Assembly (NCBI GenBank): GCA_035719045.1
Contig: DASTGO010000174.1
Span: 1-10,689 of the forward strand
DNA length: 10,689 bases
Direction of reading: 5' to 3'
Source: DASTGO01 sp035719045
GTDB lineage: Bacteria > Actinomycetota > Actinomycetes > Actinomycetales > Kineosporiaceae
Of the stretch, positions 1 through 5,578 are shown one piece after another (position 1 is the stretch's first letter; the number at the start of each line of letters is the position of its first letter). Made by a program: the position numbers and the translations under genes. The notes beneath the pieces were generated by a model, which ran no database searches, was not told the origin of the DNA, and saw only the letters and a list, made by a program, of their open reading frames with translations.

Positions 1-159
1 CCTGACCGTCCCGTCCGGGCGTGGCCGCGGCGCGTCGGCCTCGCGGCCCGGCCCTGACCAGACCCCCTGCCGCACCCCCGCCGGCCTCGTCCGGGCCGGG
101 CGCGCTGTCTCCGGCCGGAGCAGGGCCGCGCTGTCCCCGGCTGCGCCGCGGGGGGTCCT

Positions 160-174
160 TTCGCCCAGGGCGAA
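160..174. promoter_or_regulatory. 15-bp palindrome upstream of the 226 gene
   Basis: TTCGCCCAGGGCGAA is a perfect inverted repeat (7-bp arms, single central A) ending about 50 nt before the ATG at 226. The one-base centre makes it better suited to binding a dimeric protein on DNA than to forming an RNA hairpin. A second perfect palindrome, CTCCGGCCGGAG, lies at 109-120. Positions 1-225 otherwise hold GC-rich sequence in which I see no convincing gene. Palindromes of this size arise by chance in such GC-rich DNA, so the operator role is only a possibility. Confidence 0.25.
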
Positions 175-212
175 CCCGACTCCTCCGCACTGGTGTCACC
201 CGTGTAAGCGAG

Positions 213-226
213 TAATCATCGTTACA
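213..226 (+). promoter_or_regulatory. Possible leaderless promoter (-10 TAATCA)
   Basis: There is no Shine-Dalgarno sequence before the ATG at 226. The hexamer TAATCA at 213-218 ends exactly 7 nt before the A of the ATG, the geometry of leaderless actinobacterial promoters (TANNNT-N7-ATG), but its last base departs from the consensus. The local sequence (205-235) is clearly AT-richer than its surroundings. Confidence 0.35.
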
Positions 227-876
227 TGACAAACTCGATAAACCCTGACAATCCGAACCCCGGCGACCCGAACCCGACGAGCCAGGGCGACCCGAACCTC
301 GGTGACCCGATCCCGGACCGTCCCGGCACGGTGGTCGCCGCCTGGTTCGCGCAGCGCCTGCCGCAGGAGTGGACGGAGGTGCGCCCGGAGGTGACCGTCG
401 ACCGCGAGGAGATCACCGTCGTGCTCACCGTCCCGGCTCCGGAGGGGGAACCCGACATGTCGCCCGCCGCGCAGGCCGAGGCCGTGGCGGGCCGGATCGC
501 CCGGTTCCGGGAGGACACCCGGCACCGGCGGATCGGCATCGCACGGGAGGCCGAGCACCGGTTCGGCCGCAAGGTGGCCTGGGGGGTGAGGATCGGCGAC
601 CGGACCGAACTGTTCACCCACCTCGCGGTCCCGGTGATGACCCGGCTGCGCCAGCCCGAACGCCTGGTGCTGGACACCCTGGTCGAGGCGGGGGTGGCCC
701 GGTCCCGTGCCCACGCCCTGGCCTGGTGCGTGCGGCTGGTCGGGGACAATGCCGCCGCCTGGCTGGGTGACCTGCGGTCGGCGATGGAGCAGGTGGCCCG
801 GGTCCGGGCGGCCGGTCCCGGTGGGGGCGGCGCCGCCGGCACGCCCGAGGGGTCCGATCAGGCCGGTGAGGAGTAG
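226..876 (+). CDS. Conserved actinobacterial protein of unknown function
   Basis: A 216-residue soluble protein with no signal peptide or membrane segment. It has three parts. Residues 1-33 are an Asn/Asp/Pro-rich tail with repeated GDPN-type units, encoded by near-identical DNA repeats (GGCGACCCGAACC at 262-274 and 286-298, a variant at 301-313). Residues about 36-190 form the conserved core, with a charged strand-rich half (VTVDREEITVVLTVP) and a helix-rich half. A Gly/Ala-rich tail follows. I recognise the core as similar to an uncharacterised family common in Actinobacteria, but no function is established. Residues 149-172 (LDTLVEAGVARSRAHALAWC and onward) resemble the 'LD.LV..G.A.SRSEAL' pattern of ribbon-helix-helix proteins, hinting at DNA binding; this is inference. 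The start is the ATG with TAATCA 7 nt upstream. The 3' end overlaps the convergent hemolysin III gene by 19 nt, so the two transcripts are complementary at their ends. Confidence 0.8.
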   Translation: MTNSINPDNPNPGDPNPTSQGDPNLGDPIPDRPGTVVAAWFAQRLPQEWTEVRPEVTVDREEITVVLTVPAPEGEPDMSPAAQAEAVAGRIARFREDTRHRRIGIAREAEHRFGRKVAWGVRIGDRTELFTHLAVPVMTRLRQPERLVLDTLVEAGVARSRAHALAWCVRLVGDNAAAWLGDLRSAMEQVARVRAAGPGGGGAAGTPEGSDQAGEE

Positions 877-1664
877 ACCACCAGCGACAGCCCGACGTAG
901 TGGGACACGAAGGCGGCCACGGTCAGTGCGTGGAACACCTCGTGGAAGCCGAACCAGCGCGGGCTGGGATTGGGCCGCTTGAGCCCGTAGATGACTCCGC
1001 CCGCGGTGTACAGCACGCCGCCCACCACGACCAGGACGAAGGCGGCAATCCCGCCGTTGAGGAAGTCCGGCAGGTATGCCACGGCCACCCAGCCGAGGGC
1101 CACGTACACCGGCACGTAGAGCCAGCGCGGGGCGTGGACCCACAGCACCCGGAACAGTACGCCCAGCACCGCTCCGCCCCAGACCAGGCACAGCAGTACC
1201 CGGGCCGGTCCGGGGGGTAGCAGCAGCACGCTGAACGGTGTGTAGGTGCCGGCGATGATGAGGAAGATGTTCGCGTGGTCCAGTCGCTTGAGGACGCCGG
1301 TCATCCGGGGTGACCAGTGGCCCCGGTGGTACAGGGCGCTGACCCCGAACAGCAGTGCCGCCGTCACCGAGAAGATCGCGGCGGTGATCCGGGCCCGGGT
1401 GCTCGGGGCGAGGCTGACCAGGACGATCCCGGCGGCCACGGCCACCGGGAAGGTTCCGGCGTGCAGCCACCCGCGCAGCTTCGGCTTCATCTGCTGGCCG
1501 ACCTGGCCGACGGCCTGCCCGACCTGACCCACCGCGGTGGCCAGCTGTTCCAGCCGGGTGTCCACCTGGGGGAGTCTGCGGCGGCCGGGGCCGTCCTGGC
1601 CGGGAGGGTCTGCCGGCCCGGGGTGGTCGTCGGCGGGCAGTTGGGCGGGACGGGGGCGAGACAT
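858..1664 (-). CDS. Hemolysin III / PAQR-family membrane protein
   Basis: A 268-residue integral membrane protein of the hemolysin III (TrhA/YqfA-like) branch of the PAQR superfamily. The family's metal-site motifs are all visible: S109-x3-H113 (SALYH), D129 in LDHANIF, and H241-x3-H245 (HEVFH). About seven hydrophobic helices occupy residues 70-265. Residues 1-33 are Pro/Gly-rich and residues 34-60 form a Gln/Val-rich amphipathic stretch (AVGQVGQAVGQVGQQ), an N-terminal extension relative to short family members. PAQR proteins are linked to lipid metabolism or sensing and to zinc-dependent hydrolysis; haemolytic activity is not implied. I chose the ATG at 1664 over the GTG at 1673 because TACAGT lies exactly 7 nt before that ATG and neither start has a good ribosome binding site. 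The gene is divergent from the cis-prenyltransferase gene, as in Rv1085c/Rv1086. Confidence 0.9.
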   Translation of the reverse strand: MSRPRPAQLPADDHPGPADPPGQDGPGRRRLPQVDTRLEQLATAVGQVGQAVGQVGQQMKPKLRGWLHAGTFPVAVAAGIVLVSLAPSTRARITAAIFSVTAALLFGVSALYHRGHWSPRMTGVLKRLDHANIFLIIAGTYTPFSVLLLPPGPARVLLCLVWGGAVLGVLFRVLWVHAPRWLYVPVYVALGWVAVAYLPDFLNGGIAAFVLVVVGGVLYTAGGVIYGLKRPNPSPRWFGFHEVFHALTVAAFVSHYVGLSLVVYSSPA

Positions 1665-1671
1665 GCCGAGC

Positions 1672-1677
1672 ACTGTA
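1672..1677 (-). promoter_or_regulatory. Leaderless -10 box of the hemolysin III gene
   Basis: Read on the minus strand, TACAGT is followed by exactly 7 nt and then the ATG at 1664. This fits TANNNT-N7-ATG, the standard arrangement for leaderless transcripts in Actinobacteria, and predicts transcription starting at the A of the start codon. No clear -35 is seen; its expected position lies inside the tandem dyads at 1678-1707. Confidence 0.55.
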
Positions 1678-1707
1678 CCTACGCGGGCGTAACCTACGGA
1701 AGCGTAA
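1678..1707. promoter_or_regulatory. Two tandem operator-like dyads
   Basis: CCTACGCGGGCGTAA (1678-1692) and CCTACGGAAGCGTAA (1693-1707) are adjacent direct repeats with a 15-bp period, 12 of 15 positions identical. Each contains an exact inverted repeat TACG-N4-CGTA, and the differences fall in or next to the 4-bp centre. They abut the -10 box of the hemolysin III gene and cover the spacer/-35 region, where a bound dimer would block RNA polymerase. The form is typical of operators for TetR-like dimeric repressors (inference). No regulator gene is present in the window. Confidence 0.55.
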
Positions 1708-1978
1708 GGAACGGCACGTCCGCATCTTCCGGGTCCGGGAACGCTGCGGTCCCGGAAAGCGTTGCGCCGCCGCTCCCGGTGCGCACTCCGGACCGTCCCT
1801 GGTCCGGTCCCCCGGCGGGGGTGTCCCGGGCGTGGCGCTGGCCGGTGAAGGGGACCGTGAAGATCGCGGGACCTGGTCCCCGGGCGGCGCGGTGTCCGGG
1901 ATGCGGGGGTACCGTGGTCGGCGTCGGAACGACCACCACGTCTCCGGCGATGGCGCGATGCGGGCGGAGGGTGCGTGG
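1708..1978. other. Divergent intergenic region with small inverted repeats
   Basis: No gene is visible here. It holds three inverted repeats: CCGGACC/GGTCCGG (1788-1807, 6-nt loop), GGGAC/GTCCC (1868-1880, 3-nt loop) and GTGGTCG/CGACCAC (1914-1936, 9-nt loop). The last ends about 30 nt before the ribosome binding site of the prenyltransferase gene and could fold in its 5' leader. The reading frame of that gene stays open upstream to about 1832, but sequence similarity begins only after 1979. Confidence 0.35.
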
Positions 1979-2740
1979 ATGGGTGTGCGTGAGCTGGTGT
2001 ACCGGCTCTACGCCCGGCGCCTGGCCTCGACCCTGACGCCGCAGTCGATTCCCCGGCACGTGGGCGTGCTGGTCGACGGCAATCGCCGGTGGGCGCGCAG
2101 CTACGGCGCCGACACCAGTGCCGGTCACCGGGCCGGAGCCCAGAACGTCATGGAGTTCCTCGGTTGGTGCGAGGAGGTCGGGGTCGAGGTGGTCACGCTG
2201 TGGCTGCTGTCGACGGACAACCTCAGCCGCCCCTCGGAGGAACTGACCGCCCTCTACGGGATCATCGAGGACCTGGTCGCCAGGATCGCCGGAACCGGCC
2301 GGTGCCGGGTCCATCCCGTGGGGTCGCTCGACCTGCTGCCCGCCTCGCTGGCCACCGCCCTCAAGGAGGACGAGGCCGCCACCCGCGACGTCCAGGGCCT
2401 GCACGTCAACGTCGCCGTCGGGTACGGCGGGCGACGGGAGATCGCCGACTCGGTCCGCTCCCTGCTGCAGGAACATGCCGCCCGGGGCACCTCGATCGAG
2501 GAACTGGCCGAGATCCTCGACGTCGAGCACATCGCCGAACATCTCTACACCCGCGGCCAGCCCGACCCGGACCTGGTGATCCGGACCTCGGGGGAGCAGC
2601 GGCTGTCCGGCTTCCTGCTCTGGCAGAGCGCGCACAGCGAGTTCTACTTCTGTGAGGCACTCTGGCCGGACTTCCGCAAGGTCGACTTCTTGCGCGCGCT
2701 GCGGTCCTACGCCCAGCGCCAGCGCCGCTACGGCATCTGA
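1979..2740 (+). CDS. Short-chain cis-prenyltransferase (Z-FPP synthase/UppS family)
   Basis: A 253-residue cytosolic cis-prenyltransferase, which condenses isopentenyl diphosphate with an allylic diphosphate in Z configuration to make precursors of decaprenyl/undecaprenyl phosphate, the lipid carrier for cell-wall synthesis. The start is the ATG at 1979, preceded by GGAGGG (1966-1971) with 7-nt spacing. Seen motifs: HVGVLVDGNRRWAR with catalytic Asp33, the HRAGA motif, STDNLSRPSEE in place of the usual STENW-x-RP, GYGGRREI, and the C-terminal IPP-binding stretch from R202 (IRTSGEQRLSGFLLWQS). The VDGNRRWAR, GQPDPDLVIRTSGEQRLSGF and VDFLRALR segments resemble, as I recall it, M. tuberculosis Rv1086 (omega,E,Z-farnesyl diphosphate synthase), so a short C15-type product is more likely than the full C50/C55 chain; this is inference. 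Its divergent hemolysin III neighbour supports the Rv1086 assignment. The stop codon lies in a tandem duplication. Confidence 0.93.
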   Translation: MGVRELVYRLYARRLASTLTPQSIPRHVGVLVDGNRRWARSYGADTSAGHRAGAQNVMEFLGWCEEVGVEVVTLWLLSTDNLSRPSEELTALYGIIEDLVARIAGTGRCRVHPVGSLDLLPASLATALKEDEAATRDVQGLHVNVAVGYGGRREIADSVRSLLQEHAARGTSIEELAEILDVEHIAEHLYTRGQPDPDLVIRTSGEQRLSGFLLWQSAHSEFYFCEALWPDFRKVDFLRALRSYAQRQRRYGI

Positions 2741-2774
2741 CCTCCGGCGGGCTACGGCACCTGATCTCCGGCGG
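2727..2774 (+). repeat. 24-bp tandem duplication across the prenyltransferase stop
   Basis: Positions 2727-2750 and 2751-2774 are consecutive copies of a 24-bp unit beginning GCTACGGCA and ending CTCCGGCGG, 22 of 24 identical. The first copy includes the last codons (Tyr-Gly-Ile) and stop of the prenyltransferase; the second carries the same Tyr-Gly/stop-like segment out in the untranslated region. The unit length is a multiple of three, so loss of the first stop would extend the protein by only 8 residues. Confidence 0.8.
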
Positions 2775-2792
2775 ACGACACCGTCCCGCCTC

Positions 2793-2813
2793 CGCTGGAC
2801 GGCCCGTCCGGCG
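2793..2813 (+). terminator. Candidate stem-loop terminator after the prenyltransferase gene
   Basis: CGCTGGACG-GCC-CGTCCGGCG forms a 9-bp stem (one G-U pair) with a 3-nt loop, 52 nt past the stop codon. It has no U-tract, which is usual for actinobacterial terminators, so function is uncertain. Confidence 0.4.
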
Positions 2814-3052
2814 TGGTCGTGATCGCCCAGGTCGCCGGTCGGACCACCCGGCGCAGCGCGGACGATCGGCCAGCCGGTCAGGCCAGCCTCACCCAAGGGT
2901 CATCCATCCGGCGGTGTGAGGCATCCGAGATCTTGTCCGGCCGGCATCGCTCGTTCGCCCATGTCGCCGGGTCGGCCCCTTTCGGCTCCACGACAACGGA
3001 TCAATGCTTTGGGTAGCGATGTAATCGCGCAGCGTTTCCGGGGGGAGGGGCC
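2814..3052. other. Non-coding gap before the protease gene
   Basis: I see no gene in this gap. The part from about 2985 to 3030 is AT-richer and contains TGTAAT at 3020-3025, a possible -10 element about 30 nt before the GTG start of the protease, but no convincing -35 at the right distance. The ribosome binding site of the protease (GGAGGGG, 3044-3050) ends the gap. Confidence 0.3.
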
Positions 3053-5245
3053 GTGCGACGGTTCACGGGTCAGGTCTGGCTGGCCGCACTCGCGGCGGCG
3101 GTGGTCGTCGCCTCTCCCGCCGGGGCGCCGGCCGGCCCGGGGTCGAGCCCTGCCGGAGGTTCCGGGGACACCGCGCCCCTCGGCCCCGGGGTCGCCACGT
3201 CGGCCGCCGCGACCGTGGGGCAGCGTGATCCCGGGATCGGTGACCCGGCACCGGCCGTCCCGCACGGGGCGCCGGCCGGGACCGTGATCCCCGGCAGCTA
3301 CATCGTCGTCTACCGTGCCGGCGCCACCCCGAGCCCGGCGGTGAACGCCCTCGCGGTCCGGGCCACCGCCCGCTACGGCAGCGCCCTGCACGGGTTCGCC
3401 GCCCGCCTGGACGCCGCGCAGCTGGCCACCCTCCGGCGTGATCCCGCGGTCGCCGCGGTGGTCCCCGACGTGGTGGTCCGGGCGGACGACGTGACCGGGG
3501 CGCAGGCCGACTCCCCGCCCGGCGGGCCGGTCCCGATCCCGGACGCCACCCCCCGGGGCGCCATCCCGCCGGTCGGCACGGGATCCGCCGGGACGGGCGG
3601 GACCGGGACCACCGCGGCCGGGCCGCCGGTCCGGGCCGCGACCCAGGCGGGTACGGCCACCCTGCTCGGCCCGACCTGGGGACTGGACCGGATCGACCAG
3701 CGCCTGCTGCCGCTGGACAACTCGTACACCCCGCCCGCGGACGGCACCGGGGTGACGGTCTACGTCCTCGACACCGGGATCCGGTCCACCCACCGGGCGC
3801 TGGTCGGCCGGGTCGCCACCGGGATCAACTACGCGCCGCACCGCTCCGGCGGGCCGGTCGACCCCGCGGACACCAGCGACTGCGCCGGACACGGCACGCA
3901 TGTCGCCGGCACCATCGGCGGAACCACCGTGGGGGTGGCCCGCAACGTCACCCTGGTGCCGGTCCGCGTGCTCGACTGCGACGGCGTCGGGTCGATGTCC
4001 GGCGTGATCTCCGGGGTGGACTGGGTGACGGCGCACCACGTCCACCCCGCGGTGGCCAACATGAGCCTGGGCGCGTCGGCGGACTCTTCCTCGTGGGCGC
4101 TGGAGTCCGCCGTCAACAGCTCGATCTCCGCGGGCGTGGTCTACGCGGTCGCCGCCGGGAACGACTCCGAGGACGCCTGCTACCACACCCCCGCCCGGGT
4201 GGCCGCGGCGATCACCGTCGGCGCGACCACCAGCGGGGACGGTGCGGCCTGGTACTCCAACTACGGCTCCTGCATCGACCTCTACGCACCGGGCAGCTCG
4301 ATCCTGTCCGCCTGGCCGACCTCCGACACCGCCGCCAACGTGCTGAGCGGTACGTCGATGGCCACCCCGCACGTGGCCGGGGTCGCCGCCCAGGTGCTGC
4401 AGTTCACCCCGGACGCCACCCCGGCCGGTGTCCGGTCGACGATCATGTCCGGCGCCGTGACGGGAGTGCTGTCCGGGATCATCCCCAACTCCGGGGACCC
4501 CAACGTCCTGCTGCAGGTGCCGCCGGATCCGGGATGGGCGAGCGACACCCTGCCACCGGTGCTCGGCGGCCTGGACTGGCGGGTGTCCGGTTCGGTGGTC
4601 ACGGTGTCGACCAGCGCCACCGACCCCTCCCCGCCGCCGGACACCCCCAGCCCGACCGCATCCGCCGTCTCCCCGTTGCCGCCGATCTCCAACACCGGGG
4701 CGCCCGCACCGGTTGACCCGACCACCAGCACGACCACGACCACGACACCGCCGCCCGGGACTCCGAGCGGGGTGAAGGGGTTCGCCTGCGTCTTCGACCA
4801 CGGGGCGGCCGCCACTGCGGGCAGCCGGATCGAGAGCCTGGACGGGAGGATCACGGCCTGGCTGCCGGACGGGCGCTGGTACCTCCACGTCCGTGCCGTC
4901 GACAAGGCCGGCAACTGGAGCACCGTGGCCACCGGCGGACCCTTCACCGTGGACGCCTCCGGACCCTCGCTGCGGGCGCGGGTGCGCTCGGCCGGGCAGG
5001 GCCGGTTCACCGCGGCGCTGTCCGGCACCGATCCCGGTAGCGGCGTGTCCGGGTTCGCCGTCGTCTGGAACACCAAGCGCAGTTCGGCAGCCGGCAAGGC
5101 GGCCTGGGTGGCCAGCACGGGCTCCGCCTCGGTCCGGTCCGCGCGGCTGTCCCGAGGGGTCTGGTACCTGCACGTGCGGGCCCGGGACAGGGCCGGTCAC
5201 TGGTCCGGCTGGGCCACCGTCGGGCCGCTGCGCGTCACGGGCTGA
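3053..5245 (+). CDS. Secreted subtilisin-like serine protease (S8) with Ig-like modules
   Basis: A 730-residue exported endopeptidase starting at GTG 3053 behind GGGGGAGGGG. Layout: signal peptide 1 to about 27 (MRRF, then WLAALAAAVVVASPAGAPA); Pro/Gly-rich spacer; I9 propeptide/inhibitor domain about 79-147 (IPGSYIVVYRAG to VVPDVVVRADD); Gly/Thr/Pro linker about 148-200; catalytic domain about 203-492. The triad is complete: Asp240 (VYVLDTGIR), His280 (GHGTHVAG) and Ser435 (SGTSMATPHVAG), with oxyanion Asn370 (AAGND). The motif spacing fits the proteinase K-like subgroup. Two Ig-like modules follow, about 498-633 and 634-730. Each ends in a conserved WYLHVRA-x-D-x-AG-x-W motif (Trp609 and Trp704, 95 residues apart). 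A Pro/Ser/Thr-rich insert of about 46 residues (526-571), including a Thr run coded by three CACGAC units (4729-4746), splits the first module. No LPXTG motif or C-terminal anchor is visible, so the enzyme is probably released or held by its modules. It is likely monocistronic. Confidence 0.93.
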   Translation: MRRFTGQVWLAALAAAVVVASPAGAPAGPGSSPAGGSGDTAPLGPGVATSAAATVGQRDPGIGDPAPAVPHGAPAGTVIPGSYIVVYRAGATPSPAVNALAVRATARYGSALHGFAARLDAAQLATLRRDPAVAAVVPDVVVRADDVTGAQADSPPGGPVPIPDATPRGAIPPVGTGSAGTGGTGTTAAGPPVRAATQAGTATLLGPTWGLDRIDQRLLPLDNSYTPPADGTGVTVYVLDTGIRSTHRALVGRVATGINYAPHRSGGPVDPADTSDCAGHGTHVAGTIGGTTVGVARNVTLVPVRVLDCDGVGSMSGVISGVDWVTAHHVHPAVANMSLGASADSSSWALESAVNSSISAGVVYAVAAGNDSEDACYHTPARVAAAITVGATTSGDGAAWYSNYGSCIDLYAPGSSILSAWPTSDTAANVLSGTSMATPHVAGVAAQVLQFTPDATPAGVRSTIMSGAVTGVLSGIIPNSGDPNVLLQVPPDPGWASDTLPPVLGGLDWRVSGSVVTVSTSATDPSPPPDTPSPTASAVSPLPPISNTGAPAPVDPTTSTTTTTTPPPGTPSGVKGFACVFDHGAAATAGSRIESLDGRITAWLPDGRWYLHVRAVDKAGNWSTVATGGPFTVDASGPSLRARVRSAGQGRFTAALSGTDPGSGVSGFAVVWNTKRSSAAGKAAWVASTGSASVRSARLSRGVWYLHVRARDRAGHWSGWATVGPLRVTG

Positions 5246-5286
5246 CCGGGCTGACGGGCCTGCGCCGGGTCACCTCGGTGCCGGGG

Positions 5287-5318
5287 CGCCGCGTCATCGG
5301 GTTTCCCCCGACGCGGCG
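5287..5318 (+). terminator. Stem-loop terminator candidate after the protease gene
   Basis: CGCCGCGTC (5287-5295) pairs perfectly with GACGCGGCG (5310-5318). The interior can add a GGG/CCC helix around a TTT loop with a small internal bulge. It begins 41 nt after the protease stop and lacks a U-tract. Confidence 0.55.
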
Positions 5319-5578
5319 GGCGGGTGAGTGGCGCCTCTCGGGGTGATGGGCGTAGCGTCAGCGTTCGATCGCGCTGCGTCGATGCGGTGGACATGGCGTC
5401 CTGCCATCCGGACACGGGACCCTCCGCCCTTGCGCGGCGCAGGCCGAGGTTACGGCCAGGTGTCAGGTATGTGGCGTGCGCGTTCGTACCGCGCGTGCCG
5501 GTACCGCCCTGTCGGTGGCCTCGCGTACCGTCGAGCTGAGCGCGTGAGCCACGCGTGTGCCTCGTGAGGGGAGACGCC
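5319..5578. other. Non-coding gap before phoH2
   Basis: The whole gap between the protease and phoH2 is 333 nt. Short open frames exist (for example GTG 5328 to 5567) but their third codon positions are not G/C-biased like the real genes and none has a ribosome binding site or a recognisable product. A TANNNT-type hexamer TACCGT at 5526-5531 could be a -10 for phoH2 (weak). I see no antitoxin-like small gene corresponding to the one reported upstream of mycobacterial phoH2. Confidence 0.35.

Noticed and set aside
21..215. Short plus-strand frame of 64 codons at the left edge
   Set aside because: It encodes Pro/Ala/Arg-rich filler with no ribosome binding site or similarity; it looks like GC-rich intergenic sequence.
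196..1725. 509-codon open frame on the minus strand
   Set aside because: It spans both the unknown gene and the hemolysin III gene in a different frame and has no recognisable domain; the PAQR motifs are in another minus-strand frame.
1694..2896. 400-codon open frame on the minus strand
   Set aside because: It is antisense to the cis-prenyltransferase, whose motifs and ribosome binding site are clear on the plus strand.
4729..4746. CACGAC microsatellite as a phase-variation tract
   Set aside because: There are only three hexamer units in frame within a Thr-rich linker; length changes would not shift the frame.
2900..5200. Long open frame of 766 codons on the minus strand
   Set aside because: It is the antisense shadow of the S8 protease gene: Arg/Gly/Asp-rich low-complexity product, no domains, no ribosome binding site, while the plus strand shows a full catalytic triad.
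5328..5567. Possible small gene before phoH2, analogous to the mycobacterial antitoxin-like gene
   Set aside because: The 79-codon frame has weak third-position GC bias, no ribosome binding site and no antitoxin-like sequence; it ends before phoH2 without overlap.
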